From CALMEH01 sp964548225 (GTDB lineage: Bacteria > Acidobacteriota > Blastocatellia > Pyrinomonadales > Pyrinomonadaceae): 64,000 nt of DNA. This document shows positions 1-7,001 of this stretch, piece after piece. The notes beneath the pieces are model-generated. The model had not been told where the DNA came from and did not search any database. It saw only the letters and a list, made by a program, of their open reading frames with translations. Location of the stretch: contig CAZJQP010000017.1 in assembly GCA_964548225.1 (NCBI GenBank), forward strand, positions 6,558 to 70,557, read 5' to 3'. Within the stretch, counting starts at the first letter, position 1. Each line of letters opens with the position of its first letter. Both the position numbers and the translations under genes were made by a program.

Positions 1-463
1 CATTTTTCGGTTCGGAATAAATTTCGATGATTTTTCGCGGCAAATTTACAAGCCAAACTTCGGGAATCTCAGCACGCGCATAAAGTGGGATTTTCACTTG
101 TCTGTCGGAACTAACGGTCGAGTCAGCGACTTCAATTAAAAGCAAAATGTCGTTTGGTTGTGCCTTGCCGGTCGAATAACAATCAGCGCGAAACTTTAGA
201 AGAGCAACATCCGGCTCAGGTGCAGAAAAAATATTCATTCGCACGGCGTTTTGAATACTTACTAATACACTATCATCACAATTTTTAGTCAGAAATCTAT
301 TCAGATAATTTATACAGCCAATGTGTAAATCGCCCTGTGTCATTTTTTTTATAAACTCGCCTTCGATGAGTTCAACGCGCTCTTTGCCGTCAAAAACTCC
401 GGCTTTAATCATCACATCGTATTCATCAACGGTGAAAAGTTTTCGTTGTGGTAATGCGCTCAT
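1..463 (-). CDS. Uma2 family endonuclease-like protein, partial (C-terminus cut by window edge)
   Basis: An open frame runs from ATG at 463 to the window edge, giving about 154 residues without a stop. The N-terminus (LFTVDEYDVMIKAG, then ERVELIEGE) and the later stretches EPDVALLK and LLIEVADSTVSSDR match the Uma2/DUF820 layout, a restriction-endonuclease-like fold in which the Asp of PDV and the Glu of IEV are the expected metal ligands. These are family residues, so nuclease activity is inferred. It lies 15 bp upstream of the nadC stop-codon end, on the same strand, and may be transcribed after nadC. A second Uma2 gene sits inside the sdh operon at 33523-34092. Confidence 0.8.
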   Translation of the reverse strand, partial: MSALPQRKLFTVDEYDVMIKAGVFDGKERVELIEGEFIKKMTQGDLHIGCINYLNRFLTKNCDDSVLVSIQNAVRMNIFSAPEPDVALLKFRADCYSTGKAQPNDILLLIEVADSTVSSDRQVKIPLYARAEIPEVWLVNLPRKIIEIYSEPKN

Positions 464-478
464 AGCTTAATTTTAACA

Positions 479-1336
479 TTAAATTGTCTGAATTTTAAAC
501 GAAATATCCATCGCCCGTGCCGAATGTGTTAAGCGTCCAACGGAAATTAAATCAACGCCCGCTTCGGCAAATGAGCGAACTCTGTCCAAATCCATTCCGC
601 CCGATGCTTCGAGCAAAACATTCGGATTAAGCCCACGCGCCATTTCGACAAGTTTTTGCGCTTCTTCGGGTGTTTGGTTGTCGAGCATAATAATATCTGC
701 GCCGGCTTCGATAGCTTCCCTTAACTGCGCCCAATTGGAAATTTCCACCTCGATTTTGTGCAAGTGTCCGACCTTGATTTTTGCCATTGTAACCGCTTCG
801 GAAATGCCGCCGGCAAGCGCGATGTGATTGTCTTTAATCAAAACGCCATCGTCTAAACCGAAACGATGATTTTTTCCGCCGCCGATTGTTACGGCATATT
901 TTTCAAGCATTCGCAAACCCGGCGTAGTCTTGCGCGTGTCAACAATCTGCGCTCCTGTTCCTTCGACCGCCTGAACATATTGCCTTGTCAAAGTCGCCAC
1001 GCCCGACATTCTTTGCATCAAATTCAGCGCAACCCGTTCGCCCGTCAAAAGCACGTCGGCATAACCTTTGAGCGTCGCAAAAACCGTGCCGCTTTTTACA
1101 AAATCGCCGTCTTGATGAGTTGTTTCGATTTCGGGATTTTCCGCGTCGAGATGAAAGAAAACGGCTTCGGCAATCGCCAAACCGCAGACGACCAAATCTT
1201 CTTTGGCAAGAAATTTTCCTTGTCCGCGCACGTCTTCCGACACACAAGCCTGCGTCGTAATGTCGCCGCGTCCGATGTCTTCCGCCAAAAATTCGCCGAT
1301 TCCGGCAACGATTTCACTTGTTTCAAAAAGGTTCAT
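479..1336 (-). CDS. nadC: Nicotinate-nucleotide pyrophosphorylase (quinolinate phosphoribosyltransferase)
   Basis: NadC turns quinolinate and PRPP into nicotinate mononucleotide, CO2 and PPi in de novo NAD synthesis in the cytoplasm. The 285-residue length is normal. The family signature DTRKTTPGLR is followed by KYAVTIGGGKNHR and by DGVLIKDNH, which build the quinolinate/PRPP site. EVEISNWAQLREA and DIIMLDNQ form the C-terminal barrel strands. I prefer ATG at 1336 (MNLFETSEIV) to an upstream TTG at 1351, which adds only five residues. No nadA or nadB is seen nearby. The gene is separated from rluB by an inverted repeat of CGCAAAGA words. Confidence 0.95.
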   Translation of the reverse strand: MNLFETSEIVAGIGEFLAEDIGRGDITTQACVSEDVRGQGKFLAKEDLVVCGLAIAEAVFFHLDAENPEIETTHQDGDFVKSGTVFATLKGYADVLLTGERVALNLMQRMSGVATLTRQYVQAVEGTGAQIVDTRKTTPGLRMLEKYAVTIGGGKNHRFGLDDGVLIKDNHIALAGGISEAVTMAKIKVGHLHKIEVEISNWAQLREAIEAGADIIMLDNQTPEEAQKLVEMARGLNPNVLLEASGGMDLDRVRSFAEAGVDLISVGRLTHSARAMDISFKIQTI

Positions 1337-1358
1337 ATAAAAAATTAACAATCCAATG

Positions 1359-1523
1359 TTTTTTTAACGCAAAGACGCAAAGACGCGAAGGCGCAAAAGA
1401 CGCAAAGATTTATTGCCTGTTTTGTTAGTAATTATCAATGGTTTCATCAAAATTTCGAGCTGATAAAACAGATTTTCAAAACTTTGCGTCTTCGCATCTT
1501 TGCGCCTTTGCGTTAAAATTTTC
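1359..1523. repeat. Spacer with inverted CGCAAAGA-word repeat
   Basis: The left arm (about 1359-1410) repeats the words AACGCAAAGACGC, and the right arm (about 1478-1516) carries the complement TTTGCGTCTTTGCG-like words, so the spacer can fold into a long imperfect hairpin between rluB and nadC. A 29-nt segment, 1359-1387, recurs exactly inside the kinase gene at 28794-28822. It is a dispersed repeat, possibly also acting as a terminator. Confidence 0.7.
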
Positions 1524-1528
1524 AACTT

Positions 1529-2263
1529 CTACGATTTCAAATGTTGTTTCGATTTGAACAATTTTATCTCATCTTCATCGAGTTCACGATATGCGCCGAC
1601 GGGAATTCGGTCGTCTTTGATGTGTCCGATTTCGGTGCGTTTGAGTTTAACAACTGAATGCCCGATAGAATCGAACATTTTGCGAATTTGCTGATTGTGT
1701 CCTTCAAAAAGCGTAACTTTATACCAGCCGTTTTTGTCGGTCGGTTTTAAGATTTCTATCTCACACGGCGCGGTTTTGAAACCGTCTTCGAGAACTGTTC
1801 CGCGTCGGAGTTTTTTTATGGCAACTTCGGTCGGAGTGCCTTTGGTTTTGACTTCATAAACTTTCGGAATGCGTTTTGATGAGGCGATAAAATTGGTCAA
1901 ATCGCCGTCGTTGGTCAAGATTATTAAGCCTTCGGTGTTGTAATCGAGTCTGCCGACGGGATGAAGTTTGCCGTAGCCTTTGACTAAATCCGTAACGAGC
2001 TTGCGACCTTCGGGGTCAGCCGCGCTAGAGAGATAACCTTTCGGTTTATTGAGCAAAATATAAGCCTTTTCGCGTTTTTGCAGTTTTAGATTTATCAGTT
2101 TTCCATTAACTTTGATGTGATCTTTTTCCGCATCGGCTTTCGTTCCGAGTTCGGTGATAATTTTCCCGTTGACCGAAACTTTTCCGTCCGCAATAAGTTC
2201 CTCCGCACCGCGCCGTGATGCGATTCCGGCTTGTGCGATAAGTTTGTTTAATCGTTCTTGCAT
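1529..2263 (-). CDS. rluB: Ribosomal large-subunit pseudouridine synthase, RsuA/RluB/E/F family
   Basis: The enzyme isomerises a uridine in 23S rRNA to pseudouridine. An N-terminal S4 RNA-binding domain (residues about 2-60, LNKLIAQAGIASRRGAEELI) precedes the catalytic domain, which carries GRLDYNTEGLIILTNDGDL with the catalytic Asp. Further signatures are LLNKPKGYL and EGHNQQIRKMF. At 244 residues it is a typical RluB. It is the last gene of the minus-strand scpA-scpB-membrane protein-membrane protein-rluB run; scpA, scpB and rluB are neighbours in many bacteria, which supports the RluB assignment over RsuA or RluE. Confidence 0.92.
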   Translation of the reverse strand: MQERLNKLIAQAGIASRRGAEELIADGKVSVNGKIITELGTKADAEKDHIKVNGKLINLKLQKREKAYILLNKPKGYLSSAADPEGRKLVTDLVKGYGKLHPVGRLDYNTEGLIILTNDGDLTNFIASSKRIPKVYEVKTKGTPTEVAIKKLRRGTVLEDGFKTAPCEIEILKPTDKNGWYKVTLFEGHNQQIRKMFDSIGHSVVKLKRTEIGHIKDDRIPVGAYRELDEDEIKLFKSKQHLKS

Positions 2264-2275
2264 AAAATAAAGATT

Positions 2276-2824
2276 CTAACTCATTTCGTTTTCGTCTTCA
2301 TCTTCCGCATCGAAAATCATTTCCGTTGAAGAAAGTTGTTTGTGCATAAATTCATTGGCGCGAAAGACGTATTCGCGTTTGTAAGTTTCGCTGTGGCTGG
2401 CAAGTGAAGTAATTTTTATCGGCTCATCATCAATTAATTTCAGCGCAAAATACCAAATCGGGTCGCCTTCGTCGTCGCGGTCTTCGATAAGTGTAAAACC
2501 TTCGAGGTTGTCAAAATCATAAAGAGAATCGCTTCTCGTCAAAAGTCCGAAACGCGACATCAGGACGGTATTTTCGACACGATTTATCACGATTTTCGTG
2601 ATCGGTGCGTTGTAAATTATCCAAACGCCCGCGCCAACACCAATCGAACCCATCACAAGTGCCGCCGCGAGCATCAAAGGCGATTGCCGCGCATAATCTG
2701 CAAAACCGCCAATCGCACCATAGACAAAAACGCCGCCGACAAAAGCAAAAAACAACCCGACAATCCACAAACAACCCGGCGTTTCGCGGATAATCAGTTC
2801 GTTTTCGTTCTGTTCGGTGTGCAT
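2276..2824 (-). CDS. Two-helix membrane protein of unknown function
   Basis: I do not recognise a named family. The 182 residues begin with a short polar segment, then two hydrophobic helices (about 18-42, CLWIVGLFFAFVGGVFVYG, and about 50-72, LMLAAALVMGSIGVGAGVW), followed by a cytoplasm-like soluble domain of about 110 residues with an acidic end (DAEDEDENEMS). The helix pair plus beta-rich tail (TKIVINRVENTVLMSRFG, then DFDNLEGFTLIEDRDDEGD) resembles small PH-like membrane proteins. It lies 12 bp before rluB and 31 bp after a second protein with the same architecture (2856-3359), so the two are probably paralogues inside the scp operon. Confidence 0.75.
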   Translation of the reverse strand: MHTEQNENELIIRETPGCLWIVGLFFAFVGGVFVYGAIGGFADYARQSPLMLAAALVMGSIGVGAGVWIIYNAPITKIVINRVENTVLMSRFGLLTRSDSLYDFDNLEGFTLIEDRDDEGDPIWYFALKLIDDEPIKITSLASHSETYKREYVFRANEFMHKQLSSTEMIFDAEDEDENEMS

Positions 2825-2855
2825 TTCGGTCTATATTCTTCGCCGTTTAAGATTA

Positions 2856-3359
2856 TCAACTCTTCAGACGTTTATTAACATTTTGAGCAATAGCTTTGAG
2901 CGGTTCAATATCAATGGAAAAACTGTTTGGAACGGTAATTTTTTCGCCGTTTTTCATCTCTATTTCAAGATAAAAGCCTTCGGGATTGTCGGGGTCTAAG
3001 TCTTTCTCGACCTGAAAGCTGCGAATCTTGGCAAACTCGTATTCTTCGACGGAGGTTTCGGATATTCGCTTTGTTTCAAAGAAGACAACGCGCAATTTAT
3101 AATCCAAAATTGCTGTCTGAACTGCCATATAATGCTTTAGCAAAGGAATCAGTCCGAGATAAAGATGCAGAAGACAAAGCAAAATCTTTGCCCACAGAGG
3201 CGCATTGATGAATTCGGAGAATTTTTCGGGATTGTAAATCGTGTAAAGACAGAAAACTGCCGCCGACAACCCATAAACACTCAACAAAACGCCGCCGATA
3301 GTAAGTTTATGCGGAATTTCATAAAAAATTACTTTGTTTTCTTTTTCCTCAAAAGGCAT
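2856..3359 (-). CDS. Two-helix membrane protein, paralogue-like to the next gene
   Basis: The 167 residues show the same plan as the downstream gene: a short N-terminus, two membrane helices (about 18-42, LTIGGVLLSVYGLSAAVFC, and about 55-78, LWAKILLCLLHLYLGLIPLL), and a soluble tail with a comparable strand pattern (TAILDYKLRVVFFETKR, EEYEFAKIRSFQVEKDLD). The tail phrase DPDNPEGFYLEIEM is similar in place to EGDPIWYFALKL in its neighbour. It starts 5 bp after the scpB stop, so it is very likely co-transcribed with scpB. Function unknown; a PH-like lipid- or protein-binding tail is only a guess from the strand pattern. Confidence 0.75.
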   Translation of the reverse strand: MPFEEKENKVIFYEIPHKLTIGGVLLSVYGLSAAVFCLYTIYNPEKFSEFINAPLWAKILLCLLHLYLGLIPLLKHYMAVQTAILDYKLRVVFFETKRISETSVEEYEFAKIRSFQVEKDLDPDNPEGFYLEIEMKNGEKITVPNSFSIDIEPLKAIAQNVNKRLKS

Positions 3360-3364
3360 TTCTG

Positions 3365-3922
3365 CTAAATATTTCCGGCTAAATCTTCAAAATCTTCGAT
3401 TGACGGCAGTTCCGTCAAATCTTTCAAGCCGAACTGAATCAAAAAATCCTTCGATGTGGCATAAAGCATCGGTCGCCCGACGGTTTCTTTGTGTCCTTTC
3501 ATCACAATCAGACGTTTTTCGAGCAGAGTTTTTATTGCCGAAGTGCTTTGCGTTCCGCGAATTTCGAGAATTTCGGGAATTGTAACAGGTTGTTTGTAAG
3601 CAATTACCGCAAGCGTTTCGAGCGAAGCCAAAGAGAGTTTTGCACTTGGGCGAGTTTTCAAAAACCGGCGGACTTCTTCGTGATACTCGGTTTTCGTGGC
3701 AATCTGCCAACCGCCCGCGATTTCCCGAATTTGCAAACCGCCTTCGCGCTCATCATATTCGGCTTTTAATTCTTCAACCGCCGCTTCGATAATTTCGCGG
3801 TCTTCTTCCAAAACATCGGCGAGAGTTTTCACCGTAATCGGTTCGTCCGCGACAAAAATCAATGCTTCGACAATCGAAACAATCTCGGCAATCGAGCGCG
3901 GTTGTTTTTCTTCAGTTTCCAT
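3365..3922 (-). CDS. scpB: Segregation and condensation protein B
   Basis: ScpB dimers bind the kleisin ScpA and the SMC ATPase to form the bacterial condensin that compacts and segregates chromosomes. The 185 residues fit the usual length and carry two winged-helix domains. Recognisable stretches are SIVEALIFVADEPIT at the N-terminus, ALETLAVIAYKQP-like SLETLAVIAYKQPVT in the middle, and GRPMLYATSKDFLIQFGLK near the end. scpA lies upstream with a 52-bp spacer that holds a perfect 24-bp hairpin. Two membrane protein genes and rluB follow closely. Confidence 0.95.
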   Translation of the reverse strand: METEEKQPRSIAEIVSIVEALIFVADEPITVKTLADVLEEDREIIEAAVEELKAEYDEREGGLQIREIAGGWQIATKTEYHEEVRRFLKTRPSAKLSLASLETLAVIAYKQPVTIPEILEIRGTQSTSAIKTLLEKRLIVMKGHKETVGRPMLYATSKDFLIQFGLKDLTELPSIEDFEDLAGNI

Positions 3923-3934
3923 AAACAGGTAATT

Positions 3935-3993
3935 GGTAATTGATAATAAGTAATTGGTTTTTTCTTATTACCAATTACTTATTATCAATTACC
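3935..3993. repeat. Perfect 24-bp inverted repeat between scpA and scpB
   Basis: Arms 3935-3958 and 3970-3993 are exactly complementary, with an 11-nt loop. The sequence is made of TAATTGATAA-type words also seen at 5266-5303, 5585-5612 and 27027-27130. The right arm supplies the last codons and stop of scpA (TTA at 3975-3977), so the repeat has entered or replaced the end of the gene. It could attenuate transcription between scpA and scpB. Confidence 0.85.
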
Positions 3994-4757
3994 TTTTGCA
4001 AAATAATATCGCCGAACGTCTCGTTTTGCGTGAATTTTATGCTTTCGGTGCGAACGATTTCGAGAATCGCAAAAAATGCCGTAACAATTTCGCGGCGCGT
4101 GTGCATTTCTTCAAAAAATTTCAGCAAACTGAGTTCTTTTCCTCCGAAAATTCGCTTTTTTAAATCTCTTATCATATCTGCCAACGAAACTTCTTCGCGT
4201 TCGATTTCCATTTGAACTTCTTCTTTGTGCCGCGCCAGAATTCTCTGAAACACGGTCAGCAAATCAAAAACCGAAGCATTTATTTCGGAATTATTTTCGT
4301 CCGTTTCGAGCTTTCCGCGCCCGAAAACAGCTTGTTCAATCGTCGTTCTTTCGTAAAGCATCTGCGAAGCATTTTTGAATTTTTGATGTTCGAGAAGCTG
4401 GCGCACAAGTGCTTCACGCGGGTCTTCGAGTTCTTCTTCCGTTTCCGGCAAAATCTCTTTCGGCAACAACATTTTCGATTTTATCTCGATAAGCGTCGTC
4501 GCCATCACGAGAAAATCCGCCGCCAAAGTGATGTCTAAACTTTTCATCAAACGGATATATTTCAAATATTCGTCCGTGATCCGCGCAATCGGAATGTCGA
4601 AAATATTCGCCTGTTCCTGTTTGATGAGAAAAAGAAGCAAATCAAGCGGTCCGGTGAATTCGCCCAGATGTAATTTTAAGTTTTCGTTGCGATTTTCCGC
4701 GATAATTTCGGGCTGAACCTTGTAAAAATCGAAACTGAGTTGTTCGGCTTGTTCCAT
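3975..4757 (-). CDS. scpA: Segregation and condensation protein A (kleisin)
   Basis: ScpA is the kleisin that bridges the SMC ATPase heads and binds ScpB. The N-terminal SMC-binding domain is clear: LGEFTGPLDLLLFLIKQEQ and then NIFDIPIARITDEYLKYI, followed by LAADFLVMATTLIEIKSKML, all diagnostic. The C-terminal winged helix (about 190-250) holds EIVTAFFAILEIVRTESI. Length is 260 residues, normal for the family. The final residues VIDNK and the stop codon are encoded by a dispersed inverted repeat, so the natural C-terminus may have been slightly changed. It is the first gene of the operon and its start ATG is followed upstream by another CGCAAAG-word repeat. Confidence 0.95.
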   Translation of the reverse strand: MEQAEQLSFDFYKVQPEIIAENRNENLKLHLGEFTGPLDLLLFLIKQEQANIFDIPIARITDEYLKYIRLMKSLDITLAADFLVMATTLIEIKSKMLLPKEILPETEEELEDPREALVRQLLEHQKFKNASQMLYERTTIEQAVFGRGKLETDENNSEINASVFDLLTVFQRILARHKEEVQMEIEREEVSLADMIRDLKKRIFGGKELSLLKFFEEMHTRREIVTAFFAILEIVRTESIKFTQNETFGDIILQKVIDNK

Positions 4758-4879
4758 TTCAATAAAATTTTAACGCCGACAACGAAAAGGCGCAAAGCGC
4801 AAAGGAAAAACAAATAAAAATTCTCGCATTTATCTAAACTTATTCCCGAAATCTCCTGACCAACACACATTTGCGGCTG

Positions 4880-5187
4880 AAAATGTCCGTGAGCAGTAAA
4901 ATAATGCGCTTGAGCAGGATTCTCAAGCACTTGGGAAAAATTCTCAAGCACTTGGGAAAAATTCTCAAGCACTTGGGAAAAATTCTCATGCGCTTGAGAA
5001 AAATTCTCATGGGCTTGGGAATTATTCTCATGGGCTTGGGAATTATTCTCATGGGCTTGGGAATTATTCTCATGCGCTTGGGCGAGCTGCCCAAGCCCTT
5101 GGGCGGGCTACTCATGCGCTTGAGCAGACTGCTCAAGCCCTTGGGCAGACTACTCAAGGGCTTGGGCAGACTGCTCAAGCCTTTTGT
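4880..5187. repeat. 21-bp tandem array 1 built on a 14-bp palindrome
   Basis: About 15 units with strict 21-bp spacing. Core starts were read at 4922, 4943, 4964, 4985, 5006, 5027, 5048, 5069, 5090, 5111, 5132, 5153 and 5174, with weaker units at 4880 and 4901. Each core is a 14-mer such as CTCAAGCACTTGGG, CTCATGGGCTTGGG or the perfect palindrome CCCAAGCCCTTGGG, followed by a 7-bp linker (AAAAATT, AATTATT, CAGACTG, CAGACTA). Linkers change in blocks along the array. As 21 is a multiple of three, both strands stay open by chance; I do not call a gene here. Confidence 0.92.
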
Positions 5188-5228
5188 TTTGCTGACAAAC
5201 ACAATTTGGCGTAAAAAAACCGGCGTTA

Positions 5229-5655
5229 GAAGCTGTCTTAAAACTCCAATATGATTAGAAAGCACGGCATTATCAATTATCAATTACCAATTATCCATTA
5301 AATCTGATGTTACGCAGAGTGTGAATTTGCGGCTTTTGTCGCTGAAAGCGACTGAAATTATAGCCTAGCGAGAATCGCTAGGTAGTTTGCGGAAGATGCA
5401 CCGCTCGCTGAAGGCGAGCAACAATCGCCGCTTTTATTTTTGTTCGTCGCCTTCAGCGACGGGAAATCTTTTAACGCTGACCTAGCGATGCTCGCTAGGC
5501 TATAATGTCAGTCGCTTTCAGCGACAAAAACCAAAACTGCGTAACATCACTTAAATTATAGAGGTTACGCTTAAAACCCTAAAAATATAATTGATAATTG
5601 ATAATTGATAATTCGCTCACAATCATCCGGCTTTTTAGAGCTTTAAAGCAGTTTC
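5229..5655. mobile_element. Miniature inverted-repeat element with GAAGCTGT-type ends, carrying a nested insertion
   Basis: The left end reads GAAGCTGTCTTAAAACTC and the right end GAGCTTTAAAGCAGTTTC, imperfect inverted repeats bounded by direct TTA repeats at 5226-5228 and 5656-5658. The interior contains ATTGATAATT words. A diverged, inverted copy lies at 26988-27173. This copy is longer because a second element (5304-5550) sits within it. No transposase is encoded. The right TTA is also the stop codon of the DinB gene. It lies about 40 bp from array 1. Confidence 0.75.
5304..5550. mobile_element. 247-bp palindromic miniature element, TTAAAT target duplication
   Basis: Ends CTGATGTTACGCAG and CTGCGTAACATCAC are inverted repeats, and the flanks are direct TTAAAT copies (5298-5303, 5551-5556). 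The interior folds into several hairpins: GTCGCTGAAAGCGAC, a pair around CCTAGCGA and TCGCTAGG, and GCTCGCTGAAGGCGAGC, repeated in inverted order on the right half. The related element at 26988-27173 lacks this segment at the matching TTAAAT, giving an empty site. A short relative lies at 49306-49390. Confidence 0.85.
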
Positions 5656-6123
5656 TTAGACATATTTTGTCTCGCGCAAATAAATAATGTAATCAATTTT
5701 CGGCGGCTCAAAGCCTTCTTCGCGGATTTTGAGCATAATATTTCCGCGATGAATCGCCGAATGAAACAGAACGTGCGTCAAAATCTCGCGGAAAGTGTTT
5801 TCCTTCCATTCACCCTCGCTCGTGCGGTAAGTTGTTTTTAAATCCAAACCTTCTTCATCAAATCTTCGCAAAAGTTTTTCGTATTTTTCCGAAATTTCCC
5901 GCGCCAACGCGCCGCATTGTTCTAAAGATAAGTCTTGCCAAAAATCGAAACCTTTAGAATCTTTGCCGTAAAGCCTTTCAAAATATTCCTGCTCGGTAAT
6001 CAAAAGATGGGCGAGAATTTTTCGCGCCTTTTCGATAGGATTTTCCTTGAGCGCGGTGATAATCCGCCGATTCGCCCAATCGTTATAATCAAAAATCTGC
6101 CGCAAATGCTCCAAACTATTCAT
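5656..6123 (-). CDS. DinB family metal-binding four-helix protein
   Basis: DinB/YfiT-like proteins are four-helix bundles that bind a divalent metal through three His; many act as thiol-dependent transferases, but the substrate cannot be read here. The 155 residues contain an N-terminal FDYNDWANRRIITAL, the first ligand in HLLITEQEYFERL, and the HxxxH pair in HVLFHSAIHRGNIM. I use ATG at 6123 (MNSLEHLRQIF); it overlaps the DUF2237 gene by 8 bp, which suggests translational coupling. The stop codon is also the TTA duplicated by the neighbouring miniature element, so the insertion hit the exact end of the gene. Confidence 0.85.
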   Translation of the reverse strand: MNSLEHLRQIFDYNDWANRRIITALKENPIEKARKILAHLLITEQEYFERLYGKDSKGFDFWQDLSLEQCGALAREISEKYEKLLRRFDEEGLDLKTTYRTSEGEWKENTFREILTHVLFHSAIHRGNIMLKIREEGFEPPKIDYIIYLRETKYV

Positions 6124-6529
6124 CTTTTTTGAGCGCGTGTTCCTGCAAAGCCGCGAGCGGAATATGATGCAAAACCGAACTGTCGCACGCCTCCAAAACA
6201 ACGGGACACGCAACTCCGGCTTGATAAGCATCCAACCAACTCAGAGCGCAAACGCACCATTTATCGCCCGCGACAAGCCCCGGAAATCCAAACTGCGGCG
6301 CAGGCGTAATCAAATCGTTCCCACGCGATTGCAAATAAAGCAAAAACTCGCTCGTAACCTCCGCGCAAACCGTGTGCATTCCGCGATCTTCCGCATTCGT
6401 CCGACAACTGCCGTCCCGAAACCAACCCGTCAGCGGTTGCATACAACAGCACTTCAAATCAGTCCCCAAAACATTTTTCGGCTTCGGACGATGCCCGTTG
6501 CCGTTTCCATTTCCGTTTGTGTAGCTCAT
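6116..6529 (-). CDS. DUF2237 family protein
   Basis: The 137 residues match DUF2237, a small conserved family of unknown function. After a Gly/Asn-rich start (NGNGNGNGH), the conserved body begins at NVLGTDLKCC and includes TGWFRDGSCRT, DRGMHTVCAEVTSEFL, and GDKWCVCALSWLDAYQAG. Several conserved Cys (LKCCC, KWCVC) might bind metal, but that is inference. The last codons overlap the DinB start, so the two are likely made from one message. No signal peptide or membrane segment is visible. Confidence 0.88.
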   Translation of the reverse strand: MSYTNGNGNGNGHRPKPKNVLGTDLKCCCMQPLTGWFRDGSCRTNAEDRGMHTVCAEVTSEFLLYLQSRGNDLITPAPQFGFPGLVAGDKWCVCALSWLDAYQAGVACPVVLEACDSSVLHHIPLAALQEHALKKDE

Positions 6530-6535
6530 AATTTT

Positions 6536-6742
6536 TTACACTTGAACTTGTTTTTCCATCAAAAGCCGCAAAGCCTTGTTCACCGAATCTGAATCGGGAA
6601 AGGCTTCGGCAACATCGGGCGCAAGCAAAACAACATTCGTGCCTTGCGCGTAACGCTCCGCATATTTCCCGCGAACTTTGTTTTTTAATTTCGATAAATT
6701 ATATTCGGGGCGCAATTCGTCGTTTAATTCATCCTTCTTCAT
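6536..6742 (-). CDS. Putative antitoxin of a BrnT-type toxin pair
   Basis: A 68-residue protein from ATG at 6742 (MKKDELNDELRPEY); an in-frame ATG six codons upstream is less likely because it lies deeper within the toxin gene. The stretch LSKLKNKVRGKYAERYAQG followed by a C-terminal DSVNKALRLLMEK helix is typical of small antitoxin-like proteins found after BrnT genes, although it is not a classical BrnA with a ribbon-helix-helix. It overlaps the toxin gene by 14 bp. Such antitoxins normally bind their toxin and repress the shared promoter; that is inferred. Confidence 0.75.
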   Translation of the reverse strand: MKKDELNDELRPEYNLSKLKNKVRGKYAERYAQGTNVVLLAPDVAEAFPDSDSVNKALRLLMEKQVQV

Positions 6743-7001
6743 ACTGTTTTCGCTCCGCAAAAGTTACTTCTCTCGCGCTTATAATTCTAACAATTTTTCC
6801 GTCGTCGGTGTGAGAAACAAAAAGCAATTTACCGTTTTCCGTATGACCGATGGTGATAAATCTTTGTTCTTCGATTGAATGATCAGGGTCGTCGAAAGTA
6901 TCAGCAAGCGGATTTTTAAAGACAGTCGAGGCTTCTTCAAACGAAACTTTATGTCGCGCCAAATTGCTTTTGGCTTTTTCGGGATTCCATTCAAAAATCA
7001 T
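6729..7001 (-). CDS. brnT: BrnT family toxin (RelE-like ribonuclease)
   Basis: BrnT is a small RNase toxin that blocks translation under stress. The 90 residues follow the family closely: FEWNPEKAKSNLARHKVSFE at the N-terminus, DPDHSIEEQRFITIGHTENG in the middle, and VRIISAREVTFAERKQYE at the C-terminus, where the Arg, Ser and Arg/Glu residues form the expected active site. It starts at 7001, just touching the end of the ArsC-like gene (stop at 6998), and is followed by its putative antitoxin with a 14-bp overlap. Confidence 0.92.
   Translation of the reverse strand: MIFEWNPEKAKSNLARHKVSFEEASTVFKNPLADTFDDPDHSIEEQRFITIGHTENGKLLFVSHTDDGKIVRIISAREVTFAERKQYEEG

Noticed and set aside
4840..5283. 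Open frames on both strands through array 1 (147 residues minus, 127 residues plus) encoding repeats such as RIIPKPM or LKHLGKI
   Set aside because: They exist because a 21-bp unit keeps every frame open; neither has a start signal or family features, and the plus and minus frames overlap completely.
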